Assembly (NCBI RefSeq): GCF_000956175.1
Contig: NZ_CP011070.1
Coordinates: forward strand, 124,001 to 188,000
DNA length: 64,000 bases
Direction of reading: 5' to 3'
Source of the DNA: Nitrosopumilus adriaticus
Lineage (GTDB): Archaea; Thermoproteota; Nitrososphaeria; Nitrososphaerales; Nitrosopumilaceae
Shown here: piece after piece, positions 25,222 to 34,135 of the stretch
Position numbering within the stretch: position 1 is the stretch's first letter
Layout: each line of letters opens with the position of its first letter
Notes under the pieces: generated by a model
The model's input: only the letters and a program-made list of their open reading frames with translations
Database searches by the model: none
Told to the model about the DNA's origin: nothing
Made by a program: the position numbers and the translations under genes

Positions 25222-25869
25222 CTAATCTTTGTCGCCCATTCCTAACATCTCAGCTAGAGATACCTGTTTGGAATTCTTCTTTTTCATGTAGCATCTTTCA
25301 TAATATTGGCATTCAGAGCATTCAGTAGATGGCTCTAGGATGGGCAATTTCTGCTCTTTTAGAAGATCATTTAGAACTCTGACTCTTCTAATTATTTCCT
25401 CAAACATTTTTTTATTTCGTGTAAGAGAGAATGTTGTTTCTTTTCTATCGCCTGAAATATACACCACGATTCCATCGTCTTTGTCATATATCCACATACA
25501 TGCATTAAGATACAAAACATCATTTGCTAGAGGATTTTCTAATTCAGTTGAGGCTGGTCTAAACAAAAGAATAGTGTCATCAACTACCATGTCGACTTGA
25601 CCTTTCAATTTTATATCATCAACTGCAAATTCTTTAGGCTCACTTCCGTACTCAAGTTTTCTGAGTAATCCTGATAGAAGCTCATTGAATCCTCGTCTTT
25701 CAATCTCTTGAGGATCTACTCTGTCATAATAGGAACGTCTGAGACATTGAACTACCTCGTGAAGATGAATGGTTTGAATATCTTTTGAATCAATTTGAAT
25801 CTCTAATTCTTTGCCTATGGATCCTACGGCACTTTGGATAATTTTTCTATAATCTCGATCTCCCATCAT
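25222..25869 (-). CDS. Cas4/Dna2-like PD-(D/E)xK nuclease-family protein, not near CRISPR
   Basis: 215 residues. It has the cysteine framework of FeS-containing Cas4/AddB nucleases: VVQCLRRSYYDR near residue 42 and CSECQYYERCY at about 185-194, plus the conserved His in TIHLHEV. The central motif GQVDMVVDD supplies the catalytic Asp, but the following strand reads TILLFRPAS where the family has an E-x-K, so the lysine may be replaced by arginine or the enzyme may be altered. No CRISPR array or other cas gene is in the window, suggesting a housekeeping repair role. Confidence 0.75.
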   Translation of the reverse strand: MMGDRDYRKIIQSAVGSIGKELEIQIDSKDIQTIHLHEVVQCLRRSYYDRVDPQEIERRGFNELLSGLLRKLEYGSEPKEFAVDDIKLKGQVDMVVDDTILLFRPASTELENPLANDVLYLNACMWIYDKDDGIVVYISGDRKETTFSLTRNKKMFEEIIRRVRVLNDLLKEQKLPILEPSTECSECQYYERCYMKKKNSKQVSLAEMLGMGDKD

Positions 25870-25902
25870 GATGATTGACTCTCCCTGATGTTCCCTTTTA
25901 CT

Positions 25903-26139
25903 TTAACTAATGATCTTAGTAATGAACTTTGAAATTCTTCCTGAAAATGCCAAAATCACAAAATGAATACCAAAACCGATTACTGCGCCTATGATTAATT
26001 CTCCTGTAAAATGGTAAATTCCCAAGAAAAGTGCTAGTGGTGGAATGGCAAAAATTATGGCTAAAAGTAAACTAACCCAGATGAATCTAATTAAAACCTC
26101 AATAGATACTTCGTTTTTTTTCTTTGGAAACTTAAACAT
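25903..26139 (-). CDS. Small two-helix membrane protein next to ATPase subunit C
   Basis: 78 residues with hydrophobic segments LIRFIWVSLLLAIIFAIPPL and FTGELIIGAVIGFGIHFVIL, basic at both ends. It starts 10 nt after the stop of the ATP synthase C-subunit gene on the same strand, so it is likely co-transcribed. It could be a complex-specific accessory, as small membrane proteins accompany many ATP synthase operons, but this is inference. Confidence 0.6.
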   Translation of the reverse strand: MFKFPKKKNEVSIEVLIRFIWVSLLLAIIFAIPPLALFLGIYHFTGELIIGAVIGFGIHFVILAFSGRISKFITKIIS

Positions 26140-26149
26140 ACTAAATTTC

Positions 26150-27202
26150 CTATTCTTCTTTTAGGATTAATTTTGACATTGTAGTTTCAGTTGGTATTTT
26201 TTGTTCAACAGCAAAAGCGATAGCTGCTAGGTTCCTAATCTCAAATGCAGTCAATTTGGTAATTCCGACTATAGTACCAAAACTAAACATCTTTGTAAAA
26301 GATCTAAGTGATGAATTGTAGATTGCCATCTCAAAAGCTCTTTCAAATTCTGCAATAGCATCTAATTCATTTTCTACTTGAGGTACCAAATCTTTGTACT
26401 TTGTAGCAGACAATTCATTAAATGAATCTCTTACAGTTGCAGCTGACATCATTCTTCCCAATAATTCTCTTACAGATGGACTATTACCAATAATTAGATC
26501 TTGGATTTGTTCTTCTTGTAATCCCCAAAATTTTCCTCTAATCACACTCAAAATATTGTAAAAATCAATATCCATTGAAATGATTTTGGTTGCTTCTTTA
26601 TCAGAAGAATTTTTCATTGAACTAGCAAGGTGTTGATATAAAATTTTATCAAAATATGTATCAAAGATTTGTACATTCTTTTTTTCATTGTATAATGCTG
26701 CGGCCTTTGCAATTTCTTCACCAAACTGAACTGAATTCAAGCTTGCTACTGCCTCCTCCAAATCTTTTGCAACTAAAGCTTTGATTACAATGTCTCTCTG
26801 TTTGATTAGTTCTTCAGCATGTAGATTTACATGTGCTTCAAGCTCTTCCTGAGATTTTCCAAGAACTTTTCCTTTTAGAATTAATTTGAGATTTGATATT
26901 ATGAATTTCATGTAATATGCTTCTAAAACATCTGATTTTCCTGATGTCACTGCTATGGAATAGTGAATATCTGCTAATTTGCTTCTGAGAGCAGATTCAA
27001 TTTTTTGCGAAGTGTATGGTTTTTGAATATCAGCTACCGAATCTGCATAAACTGTATTTTTAATTCTGGTGACTAATTCTTCTAAATCCCTTGATTCAGC
27101 CAGTGTTTGAAAATCTGATTTTGAAAGTAATTTTCCTCTTTTACTGTATGCTTTAACAGAGGCATAGACATTCTTTGAACCGCCCATTTCGATCAATCTC
27201 AA
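26150..27202 (-). CDS. atpC: A/V-type ATP synthase subunit C
   Basis: 350 residues, the usual size for the archaeal C (V-type d) subunit, which links the rotor stalk to the membrane ring. The YASVKAYSKRGKLLSKSDF start, the IDFYNILSVIRGKFWG block and FEIRNLAAIAFAVEQKIP near the C-terminus are characteristic. It is separated from the main ATP synthase cluster at 31-38 kb by Amt and other genes and is on the minus strand. Confidence 0.9.
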   Translation of the reverse strand: MRLIEMGGSKNVYASVKAYSKRGKLLSKSDFQTLAESRDLEELVTRIKNTVYADSVADIQKPYTSQKIESALRSKLADIHYSIAVTSGKSDVLEAYYMKFIISNLKLILKGKVLGKSQEELEAHVNLHAEELIKQRDIVIKALVAKDLEEAVASLNSVQFGEEIAKAAALYNEKKNVQIFDTYFDKILYQHLASSMKNSSDKEATKIISMDIDFYNILSVIRGKFWGLQEEQIQDLIIGNSPSVRELLGRMMSAATVRDSFNELSATKYKDLVPQVENELDAIAEFERAFEMAIYNSSLRSFTKMFSFGTIVGITKLTAFEIRNLAAIAFAVEQKIPTETTMSKLILKEE

Positions 27203-27248
27203 TAGGCAACTGATTTTAATGTTTGGCGATCTATTCCTAGACCAAACC

Positions 27249-27917
27249 CTAGGTAATTTTATCTAGAAATAATATTGCATCATTTCTCTCTTGTTTTGAG
27301 AGTTTTGAAAAAGCCAAAAGAATCTCTTTTTGAATTAGTAATGATTCATCTGAAATATTCCTTAATTTTGAGAGATCAAAAGGGAGTAATTCTTCAATTT
27401 TATTATCACAAAATGCCTTGACATATTTCTGAAAAATAGAGTATGTAAAATTGGGACTGGTCAGTAAAAGATTCGTTAAAATTTTCTCAAATTCCTTTTC
27501 AGAAGATTCGGACTTGGAAAAAAACTGTTTTAGTAATTCCTCTCTATTCTTATTTTCACTAATTGATAGTGCTATCAAAATTCCTTTTTTTGTTAAATGA
27601 TAGTAAGGAATTCCTTTTTCTTGGAGTGCCTTAGGGCCTCTTTTTAGAGGCAGTCGACCGTCTTCTTCTGCAATACCCATAGGGAGTAAAATTTCATCCA
27701 GATCTCGAAATATCCCTGAATAGATATTCTTCCAAGCAATCCCATGCTTTTTTGCAATTCTTTGAGAAATTCCTGTTCGAGTTCTTTCTGCAGGGTTTAC
27801 ATTACTTCCAAGAATTGTGATGATCGCTCTTTGTCTATTAGCCTCCCCCGTTAAATCGTCGCCCTTTGTCTTGAAAGTGTCAAAAATTGCTAGTTTTGTG
27901 TTCGATTTAATCTTCAT
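27249..27917 (-). CDS. Hypothetical protein with N-terminal winged-helix-like region
   Basis: 222 residues. The N-terminal 115 have an HTH-like order (QRAIITILGSNVNPAERTRT, then TGISQRIAKKHGIAWKNIYS, then YYHLTKKGILIALS), suggesting DNA or RNA binding. The C-terminal half is helical and charged. Located upstream of the ATPase C gene on the same strand and divergent from amt. Family not recognised. Confidence 0.6.
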   Translation of the reverse strand: MKIKSNTKLAIFDTFKTKGDDLTGEANRQRAIITILGSNVNPAERTRTGISQRIAKKHGIAWKNIYSGIFRDLDEILLPMGIAEEDGRLPLKRGPKALQEKGIPYYHLTKKGILIALSISENKNREELLKQFFSKSESSEKEFEKILTNLLLTSPNFTYSIFQKYVKAFCDNKIEELLPFDLSKLRNISDESLLIQKEILLAFSKLSKQERNDAILFLDKIT

Positions 27918-27951
27918 TTACTTCCCCTTATCATGATTTTCATATTTTATG

Positions 27952-27971
27952 TTAGTATCAGAATATACTAA
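27952..27971. promoter_or_regulatory. Inverted repeat upstream of amt
   Basis: TTAGTAT (27952-27958) and ATACTAA (27965-27971) form a 7-bp inverted repeat with a 6-nt centre; flanking ATATTTTA and AATATAAT partly extend it. It lies 35 nt from the start of the leftward hypothetical gene and 74 nt from the amt start codon, so it could serve either. Confidence 0.4.
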
Positions 27972-28014
27972 AATATAATAATTTACTTTTTTGAAGGCTT
28001 TCGAGTCTCCAATG

Positions 28015-28023
28015 CTTAAATAA
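28015..28023 (+). promoter_or_regulatory. TATA box of amt
   Basis: CTTAAATAA lies 22-30 nt before the ATG at 28045, predicting a leaderless or nearly leaderless transcript. Confidence 0.55.
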
Positions 28024-28044
28024 TTTTCAATTTCGATAAATTTA

Positions 28045-29604
28045 ATGAATTCTAGGAACTACAAGTATGCTCTATTACTTGTAGCCGCAGTATCTATCAC
28101 AGCAGCAGGTGCTATGTCACAGGCATATGCACAAAGTGTTGAAGATGGTATGGACGGATATGTAAAGGGAACCAGTGGAATTTACACTGGTAACCCAAAC
28201 GAATGTTGGTATGAAGAAGATGGCAGCATGTTGCCCTGTAAAATAGATACAGGTGATACAGCATGGATGCTAACTGCAACTTCATTAGTACTCTTCATGT
28301 CCCCAGGTGTCGGTTTCTTTTATGGCGGATTAGCCAGATCAAAGAACATCGTCAACGTACTTGGTATGACCTTAATCGTAATGGGTCTAATGTCAGTACA
28401 ATGGGTTCTATGGGGTTACTCACTAGCATTTGGCGGAATTGATTCAGATGCAAACTTGTTTATGGGAAATCTCGATTATGTCGGATTTAACATGGTTTCA
28501 CCATACGCACCATTAGGTGAAGTAGGTCCTTGTGGAGACACATGGTCAGCCGCTTACCAGATGAATGCAATGGTGGAAGGCGAGTATTGTAGTCAAGGTT
28601 GGCCAGGTACAGTACCTCACCAACTATTTGCAATGTTCCAAGCAACATTTGCAATAATTACACCAGTTCTAATCATTGGTGGATTAATTGACAGAATCAA
28701 ATTCAGCGCATTAGTCATATTCGTACTCTTATGGGGAACCTTCGTTTATGATCCAATAGCACATTGGGTCTGGGGAGGCGGATACATAGGAGGAGGTTCA
28801 CTAGACCTTGATCCAGACTTATCACCTTCGTATGCATTAGACTTTGCTGGTGGTACTGTAGTACACATATCTTCAGGATTCGCTGCATTGGCAGGAGCCT
28901 TAGTCCTTGGTAGACGACTTGGATATGGCAAAGTTCCAATGGAGCCACACAACATCCCAATGGTAGTCCTCGGCGCAGGAATTCTATGGTTCGGATGGTT
29001 TGGCTTCAACGCAGGAAGTGAAGTTATGGTAGACGGCATTACCGTCAGCGCATGGACTGTTACAAATACAGCAACTGGTATGGCTGCAGTCACTTGGGTG
29101 CTCATGTCTTGGGCACATACAGGAAAACCAAGTGTCGTAGGAGCTGCATCAGGAGCAGTAGCAGGATTGGTAGCAATCACACCAGCCTCTGGTTGGGTAG
29201 GTCCAATGGCTGCGATTATAATCGGTATTGCAGCTGGTACAATTTGTTATGCAGCAATTGCATTCAAGAGTGCACGCAAATGGGACGACGCATTAGATGT
29301 ATGGGGAGTACACGGAATGGGTGGTCTTACAGGTGCAATTTTGACTGGTACATTGGCTAGTCCACACATTTGGGATACTGGAGACGGTATCGGTGCATGG
29401 ACCGGAACTGCAGAAGGAATGGAACAGCAAGCAATCAGCATCATCGGTGCTGCAATATCAATAGGCTATGCCTTTGGTGTTACTATTGTAATCCTCAAAG
29501 TAATGGATGCCGTATGGCCTGGCGGAATCAGAGTCACTCCAAAAGAAGAGGAGATTGGTCTCGATTTGGCACAGCATGGCGAAAGAGCATACGTAAACGA
29601 ATAA
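28045..29604 (+). CDS. amt: Ammonium transporter, Amt family
   Basis: 519 residues. Signal peptide (LLLVAAVSITAAGAMSQAYAQS), then the Amt fold with 11 hydrophobic segments: GVGFFYGGLARSKNIVNVL near TM1, FVYDPIAHWVWGGG with the first pore histidine, DFAGGTVVHISSG, and VWGVHGMGGLTGAILTG with the second pore histidine. Supplies ammonium or ammonia to an ammonia oxidiser. Codon use is visibly richer in C-ending codons than neighbouring genes, as expected for strong expression. A T-rich terminator follows. Confidence 0.96.
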   Translation: MNSRNYKYALLLVAAVSITAAGAMSQAYAQSVEDGMDGYVKGTSGIYTGNPNECWYEEDGSMLPCKIDTGDTAWMLTATSLVLFMSPGVGFFYGGLARSKNIVNVLGMTLIVMGLMSVQWVLWGYSLAFGGIDSDANLFMGNLDYVGFNMVSPYAPLGEVGPCGDTWSAAYQMNAMVEGEYCSQGWPGTVPHQLFAMFQATFAIITPVLIIGGLIDRIKFSALVIFVLLWGTFVYDPIAHWVWGGGYIGGGSLDLDPDLSPSYALDFAGGTVVHISSGFAALAGALVLGRRLGYGKVPMEPHNIPMVVLGAGILWFGWFGFNAGSEVMVDGITVSAWTVTNTATGMAAVTWVLMSWAHTGKPSVVGAASGAVAGLVAITPASGWVGPMAAIIIGIAAGTICYAAIAFKSARKWDDALDVWGVHGMGGLTGAILTGTLASPHIWDTGDGIGAWTGTAEGMEQQAISIIGAAISIGYAFGVTIVILKVMDAVWPGGIRVTPKEEEIGLDLAQHGERAYVNE

Positions 29605-29634
29605 GAAAAACCCTTTTCTTTTCTTCTTTTTATT
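29605..29634 (+). terminator. T-rich terminator of amt
   Basis: The stop is followed by AAACCC and then several runs of T broken by C (CCCTTTTCTTTTCTTC then TTTTTATT), the usual archaeal intrinsic termination signal. Confidence 0.5.
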
Positions 29635-29677
29635 ATCCAATCCAAATCAATTTAGATTTGATCATTTTACCCAAATC

Positions 29678-30454
29678 ATGTTAATCTCTACAACTGATCT
29701 TAATTCGATTCTTGATGATCCAAATCTCATCATAGCTGACACTCGTTCTTTCAAGGAATATTCAGAAGGTCATATTCCGGGAGCAGTTCATTTGGATTTA
29801 TTTGCATTTCATTGGATTGATACTACAAAACAAGGAATAGAAAATTTTAACAATCAAACTCAAAACCTTCTTTCATTTCTTGGAGTTACTCGAGAAAAAA
29901 AAGTCATTTTTTATGATTCTATTTCTGGAATGCTTGCAGCAAGAGGAGTTTGGATGCTGATGTATTTTTCTCATGAAAACACATCCATGTTAGATGGGGG
30001 GATAACAAAATGGAAAAAAGAAAATCTCCCACTTGAAACAAAACCTAATGGTTTCAAACCATCTGACTTTTCAGGAAAAATTAATCCAGAAATAATTTCA
30101 GGATTTGAGCACATCAGAGACAATCTTGATAAAATAAAAATTCTTGATTCCCGCTCAACTGGCGAATATGATGGAAGTATTATGCGAGCTGCTCAATCAG
30201 GACATATTCCAAATGCAATCAATATTGATTGGAATCAAAATATCAATGATGATGGGACTTTCAAAAATGATGAACAATTATCCAAAATGTATGATTTTCC
30301 AAAAGACACTGAAATTGTTACTTATTGTCAAGGCGCATATAGGGCTGCCAATTCCTTTCTGGCTTTGAAGAAACTAGGTTTTCAAAATGTCAAAGTCTAT
30401 CTTGGCTCTTGGGGAGAATGGGGAAATAAACTTGAACTACCAGTTGAAAAATAA
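29678..30454 (+). CDS. Thiosulfate/3-mercaptopyruvate sulfurtransferase (tandem rhodanese)
   Basis: 258 residues with two rhodanese domains. The inactive N-terminal domain has LIIADTRSFKEYSEGHIPGA; the C-terminal domain has KILDSRSTGEYDG and the active-site loop VTYCQGAYRA with the catalytic cysteine. The CQGAYRA loop fits thiosulfate-type sulfurtransferases. Cytoplasmic, no signal peptide. Located after amt, apparently with its own promoter. Confidence 0.9.
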   Translation: MLISTTDLNSILDDPNLIIADTRSFKEYSEGHIPGAVHLDLFAFHWIDTTKQGIENFNNQTQNLLSFLGVTREKKVIFYDSISGMLAARGVWMLMYFSHENTSMLDGGITKWKKENLPLETKPNGFKPSDFSGKINPEIISGFEHIRDNLDKIKILDSRSTGEYDGSIMRAAQSGHIPNAINIDWNQNINDDGTFKNDEQLSKMYDFPKDTEIVTYCQGAYRAANSFLALKKLGFQNVKVYLGSWGEWGNKLELPVEK

Positions 30455-30540
30455 CTCTCTACTTAACTAGAAATCGTATGAATTGAATGTCTCAAAATTT
30501 TACATATACATAATCCAAAAATCTAATTTGAAGAAAAGAC

Positions 30541-31335
30541 ATGAAAAAAATTCTCTATGTGGTGATTCCAGTTATTGTATTTTCAATAATATTTGTAAAT
30601 GCATTTTTTGGTCACTTAATTTTCTTATCAGAAACCCAGCAGGTTATGAACAAATATTCTGTATATGTTCATCTGCTATCCGATTGGCAAAGTGATTCAA
30701 AGAATATTGTTTTTGAGGTATCAAACTCTTGGCACAAATCAGACAAAAGAAATGATGTAAATCATGTGTTTGATGCAGAATCCAAAGAATACAATACAAA
30801 TCAACTTCAAGAAATCAACGGTAAATCTTTTGTTGAATTAAAACATGAATTTAGTGAATGTCAAGAAGAATGGCAACCCATGCTCTATAGAAAAGCAGTG
30901 GATACTGTTAGACATGAAATTGAATATGTGCAAGGAAAACAGCTAAGTACAGATCCTGATATCTCGGTATATCCAAATATTGAAAATAGAAATTATGACA
31001 ATTTAGAACAACAATCAAAAATTAAAAATGGCTATGCACAATTTTTCCCTATTTGCACATCTAAAGAAACTACATCATATGATTATAGTGTAAAAACAGA
31101 CAACAAAGATTTGGGCTTTGATGTGTATTTTGTTTCATCATCTACACAACGTGAAAACTTTACTTCTTCTGAGTTTGACTATTACATCGATTCAGGCTGC
31201 TTTGGACAAAACAAACAAAGCTATAGCGGCTCATGCAAAAATATCCAAAAAGATAGTGGATTATTAATTATATTCCCTGATGAACTCAAACCATGGATTA
31301 CAAAAGTTACAGTAAATCTTTATGAAGTCAACTAG
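30541..31335 (+). CDS. Hypothetical membrane-anchored exoprotein
   Basis: 264 residues. One N-terminal helix (ILYVVIPVIVFSIIFVNAFF) then an extracytoplasmic domain with five cysteines (FSECQEEW, FFPICTSKE, DSGCFGQN, SGSCKNIQ), suggesting disulfides. The body is hydrophilic and rich in Asn, Ser and Tyr. No family recognised. AT-rich and isolated between the rhodanese and convergent ATPase subunit I genes, so possibly lineage-specific. Confidence 0.6.
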   Translation: MKKILYVVIPVIVFSIIFVNAFFGHLIFLSETQQVMNKYSVYVHLLSDWQSDSKNIVFEVSNSWHKSDKRNDVNHVFDAESKEYNTNQLQEINGKSFVELKHEFSECQEEWQPMLYRKAVDTVRHEIEYVQGKQLSTDPDISVYPNIENRNYDNLEQQSKIKNGYAQFFPICTSKETTSYDYSVKTDNKDLGFDVYFVSSSTQRENFTSSEFDYYIDSGCFGQNKQSYSGSCKNIQKDSGLLIIFPDELKPWITKVTVNLYEVN

Positions 31336-31348
31336 GTGATTTTTTAAT

Positions 31349-33448
31349 TTATTTTCTTTTCCAGATAAATTGATTGTAAATTAATTCTGGTCTGATCTGT
31401 CTGAATGGCTCAGAACCTCCAACATACCATTTTGTAAAGAATTCGTACAGGTGCAATCTGAGTGACTGAATATACACAATTAATCCTTCAATCATCATAA
31501 TTCCCAAGTTACCTCCAATAATCATTGCCATTGCTGCACCTGAACTTGCACCACCTAAGGATGCAAATGCATTATTTACTGTCAGCAGTAAAGCGGCATG
31601 TACCAGTAGCATAATTCCAAGTCGTGCATAACTAATTGTATGTGCTAAACTTTCAACTGTTTTTCCTAAGAGTACTTCCATTATCACACTTGCAGGATCT
31701 GCCCCGTCTTCTGGATGCTTCTTTGCATGCATTACTCCGCCAACCATCATCATTACCATTGATGCGATAACAATTACAACTGCGATTCTTGTCACAACCC
31801 AAACCTGTGCCCAATCACCAAGAAATACTGTTACCCAAGGGACTGCTTCTGTGTGCACTTTGGAATACATGTTCATTACATCATATTGTGATCCAATTGC
31901 ACACATCATAATGACTACAATTCCTCCATAGAGTGTGATGTTTGGAATTGCTTCAGTAAATGCTACTAATTTATGACCTTCTTTAATTGATCTGATTACT
32001 CTCAAAACCATTGCCCAAACTAAATGAACGATTCCGATGAATAATGAAACTTTGAGAATATTGATTACTTGTTCAAATGTTAACTCTGCAACACTAAGAA
32101 TACCTACTATCCAACTAAGTGGATATAAAATTCCCCCCTCTTTTAATAAATCTCCTATAGGACTGAATACTTGAATATGATAACCAAACACCTCTCCTGC
32201 ACCTATTCCGGCAATTGCAGATGCAGCACCAGAGATTGCAATTAGCATACCCCATCTTGATACCTCTCCTTGTCCCTTTAACTTGAACAATAATCCTAAT
32301 GCCATTAGCAATAACCCGTGACCAGTATCTGCAAACATAATTCCATAGAAAATTGGCCACATTAGGGCAATCATTGGGGTAGGATCTGGCTCCCCTGCCT
32401 TTGGAATGCCTTGACTTTTTGTAATAACTTCAAAAGTTTTAACGAATTTTTTATTATCAAATAGTGTGGGGATCTCTTCTTTTAATTTAGGATCTGTAAT
32501 GTCTTCTACTATAGACATCCATTGCTTTGTTGACTTTGTAAACTCCGCTTCCATTTTTTGTGGGATGAATCCTTGAATTACTGCAAAGTTTTTAGTTCCA
32601 CCTGGTTTTCTCAAAGTCTCAAGAACATCTTTTGCAACCAGTGCTTTTTCATGTAATGATAGAATGTCCCTTCTTGATTTCTTTGCAATTTTTCCCAATT
32701 CTTTTTTAATTGATGAAAGTTTTTCTGTTAGTTCCTTTACTTTTGATTCTGCAAGATTATATGCCTCACTGGGAATCTGTGGAAATCCTTCTGGAATTTT
32801 AAATGTAGTAGAGTTGAAACTTCTTAAAACTTTTAGAACTTTATCGTAATCTTGATTATCTGAGATAACTAAAATTGCAGATTTTTCTTTATTTTCTAAA
32901 TCATACTTGTAAATTGTAACACCTTCAAGGGAACGACTAATCTCATCAAAATCTGCAGAATTTATGACAAACAAGTTAGTGAAAAAGTATTTCATCAAAC
33001 CAAATCCGGAAAGATCAATGTTCATCTTTCTGATAATTTCTAAAGTATCTTTGAGTGCATTATATTCCTCAATGGAGCGTCGAGTGCTTGCAGCATCTTC
33101 TAATAATTTGGCAGGTTTTTCAATAACTGAAGGAGCCTCTTTTTTTATCTGCTCTATCATCTCTTCAATTTCATCAATCTCAAAATCTTTTTTCTTGATT
33201 ACAGTGCCTTTGAATAATATCTCCATAATTCCCACAGTCAGCGGAATTCCCATGTTTTTTACCACATCATCAATTGATTGAAAAATCTGCTGTGCTTTTA
33301 GTAACAAATCGTCAATTTCAGGAGTTACCAAATCACTAGGAGAATCAATTTTGTGATACCATTCAAACTCGGTTAATCTTGAAATTGCTTTTGGGGATTC
33401 ATTTCTCGGTAAAATTATAGTTCCAAGTTTTAGATCGGCTGTTCCCAA
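31349..33448 (-). CDS. atpI: A/V-type ATP synthase subunit I (a-subunit)
   Basis: 699 residues. The N-terminal half is the cytoplasmic collar domain with coiled coil (ELTEKLSSIKKELGKIAKKS); the C-terminal half has 7-8 membrane helices beginning at PTPMIALMWPIFYGIMFADT, with GHGLLLMALGLLFKLKG, and the key arginine region AHTISYARLGIMLLVHAALL. Forms the proton half-channels against the K ring. The start codon is TTG at 33448. Divergent from the atpE gene rather than co-directional. Confidence 0.92.
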   Translation of the reverse strand: MGTADLKLGTIILPRNESPKAISRLTEFEWYHKIDSPSDLVTPEIDDLLLKAQQIFQSIDDVVKNMGIPLTVGIMEILFKGTVIKKKDFEIDEIEEMIEQIKKEAPSVIEKPAKLLEDAASTRRSIEEYNALKDTLEIIRKMNIDLSGFGLMKYFFTNLFVINSADFDEISRSLEGVTIYKYDLENKEKSAILVISDNQDYDKVLKVLRSFNSTTFKIPEGFPQIPSEAYNLAESKVKELTEKLSSIKKELGKIAKKSRRDILSLHEKALVAKDVLETLRKPGGTKNFAVIQGFIPQKMEAEFTKSTKQWMSIVEDITDPKLKEEIPTLFDNKKFVKTFEVITKSQGIPKAGEPDPTPMIALMWPIFYGIMFADTGHGLLLMALGLLFKLKGQGEVSRWGMLIAISGAASAIAGIGAGEVFGYHIQVFSPIGDLLKEGGILYPLSWIVGILSVAELTFEQVINILKVSLFIGIVHLVWAMVLRVIRSIKEGHKLVAFTEAIPNITLYGGIVVIMMCAIGSQYDVMNMYSKVHTEAVPWVTVFLGDWAQVWVVTRIAVVIVIASMVMMMVGGVMHAKKHPEDGADPASVIMEVLLGKTVESLAHTISYARLGIMLLVHAALLLTVNNAFASLGGASSGAAMAMIIGGNLGIMMIEGLIVYIQSLRLHLYEFFTKWYVGGSEPFRQIRPELIYNQFIWKRK

Positions 33449-33517
33449 GACAAAATTTGGGTACTTTCATTGAGTTTAATATCTTTCTGATTTGCTTCCC
33501 AAACATTAAAATCCATT

Positions 33518-34135
33518 ATGGGTAAACTGCATCCATTGACGTCTAATTTTGCATTAGAAACTACTATTGACAAAATTCTCACTAATACTGAAAAAGATAT
33601 ACTTTCTAACATTAAATCATCTCTGGCTGAATCCCAACAAAAATTAGAAGATTCACTCCCAAAATTAGAGACAGAATATGACAAAATTATTTCAGATGGC
33701 AAAAAAGAGGCAGATAAGATAGAAAAACAGATCCTTGGAAGTGCCGATATTGAGGTCAGAAATAAACAACTTTTAGCACTTGAAGAGGCAGTAGATAGAG
33801 TCTTTGGTAAAGCCCTTGAGCAAATTACAAATGCAGATAGAAGTGGTGATTACTCTAATTTGATCAAGTCTCTAATTGAGGAATCTACTCAAATATTGGG
33901 TACTTCTGAAGTTATGGTTTTCACAAACGCTAAGGACAAGGATATAGTACAATCAACATTATCTCAATTCCCAGGATCTCAATTATCTCCTGATGTAATA
34001 GATTGTATTGGCGGAATAATAGTAAAATCAAAAGATGGTGCTATGACATTTGATAGCACAATTGATGCTAGAATTGATCGTTTGAAGCCTTTAATAAGGA
34101 AAGATGTCGCAGCGAAGTTCGGAGTAGGAAATTAG
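33518..34135 (+). CDS. atpE: A/V-type ATP synthase subunit E (peripheral stalk)
   Basis: 205 residues: a long N-terminal helix (about 25-90; SLAESQQKLEDSLPKLETEY) and a globular C-terminal domain with GGIIVKSKDGAMTFDSTIDA, the conserved end of subunit E. It heads the rightward E-A-B-D-(43 aa)-K operon and abuts atpA directly (stop at 34135, ATG at 34136). Confidence 0.88.
   Translation: MGKLHPLTSNFALETTIDKILTNTEKDILSNIKSSLAESQQKLEDSLPKLETEYDKIISDGKKEADKIEKQILGSADIEVRNKQLLALEEAVDRVFGKALEQITNADRSGDYSNLIKSLIEESTQILGTSEVMVFTNAKDKDIVQSTLSQFPGSQLSPDVIDCIGGIIVKSKDGAMTFDSTIDARIDRLKPLIRKDVAAKFGVGN

Noticed and set aside
28715-29444. Several opposite- or other-frame ORFs in amt
   Set aside because: They are explained by the biased codon usage of amt; no start context or domain.
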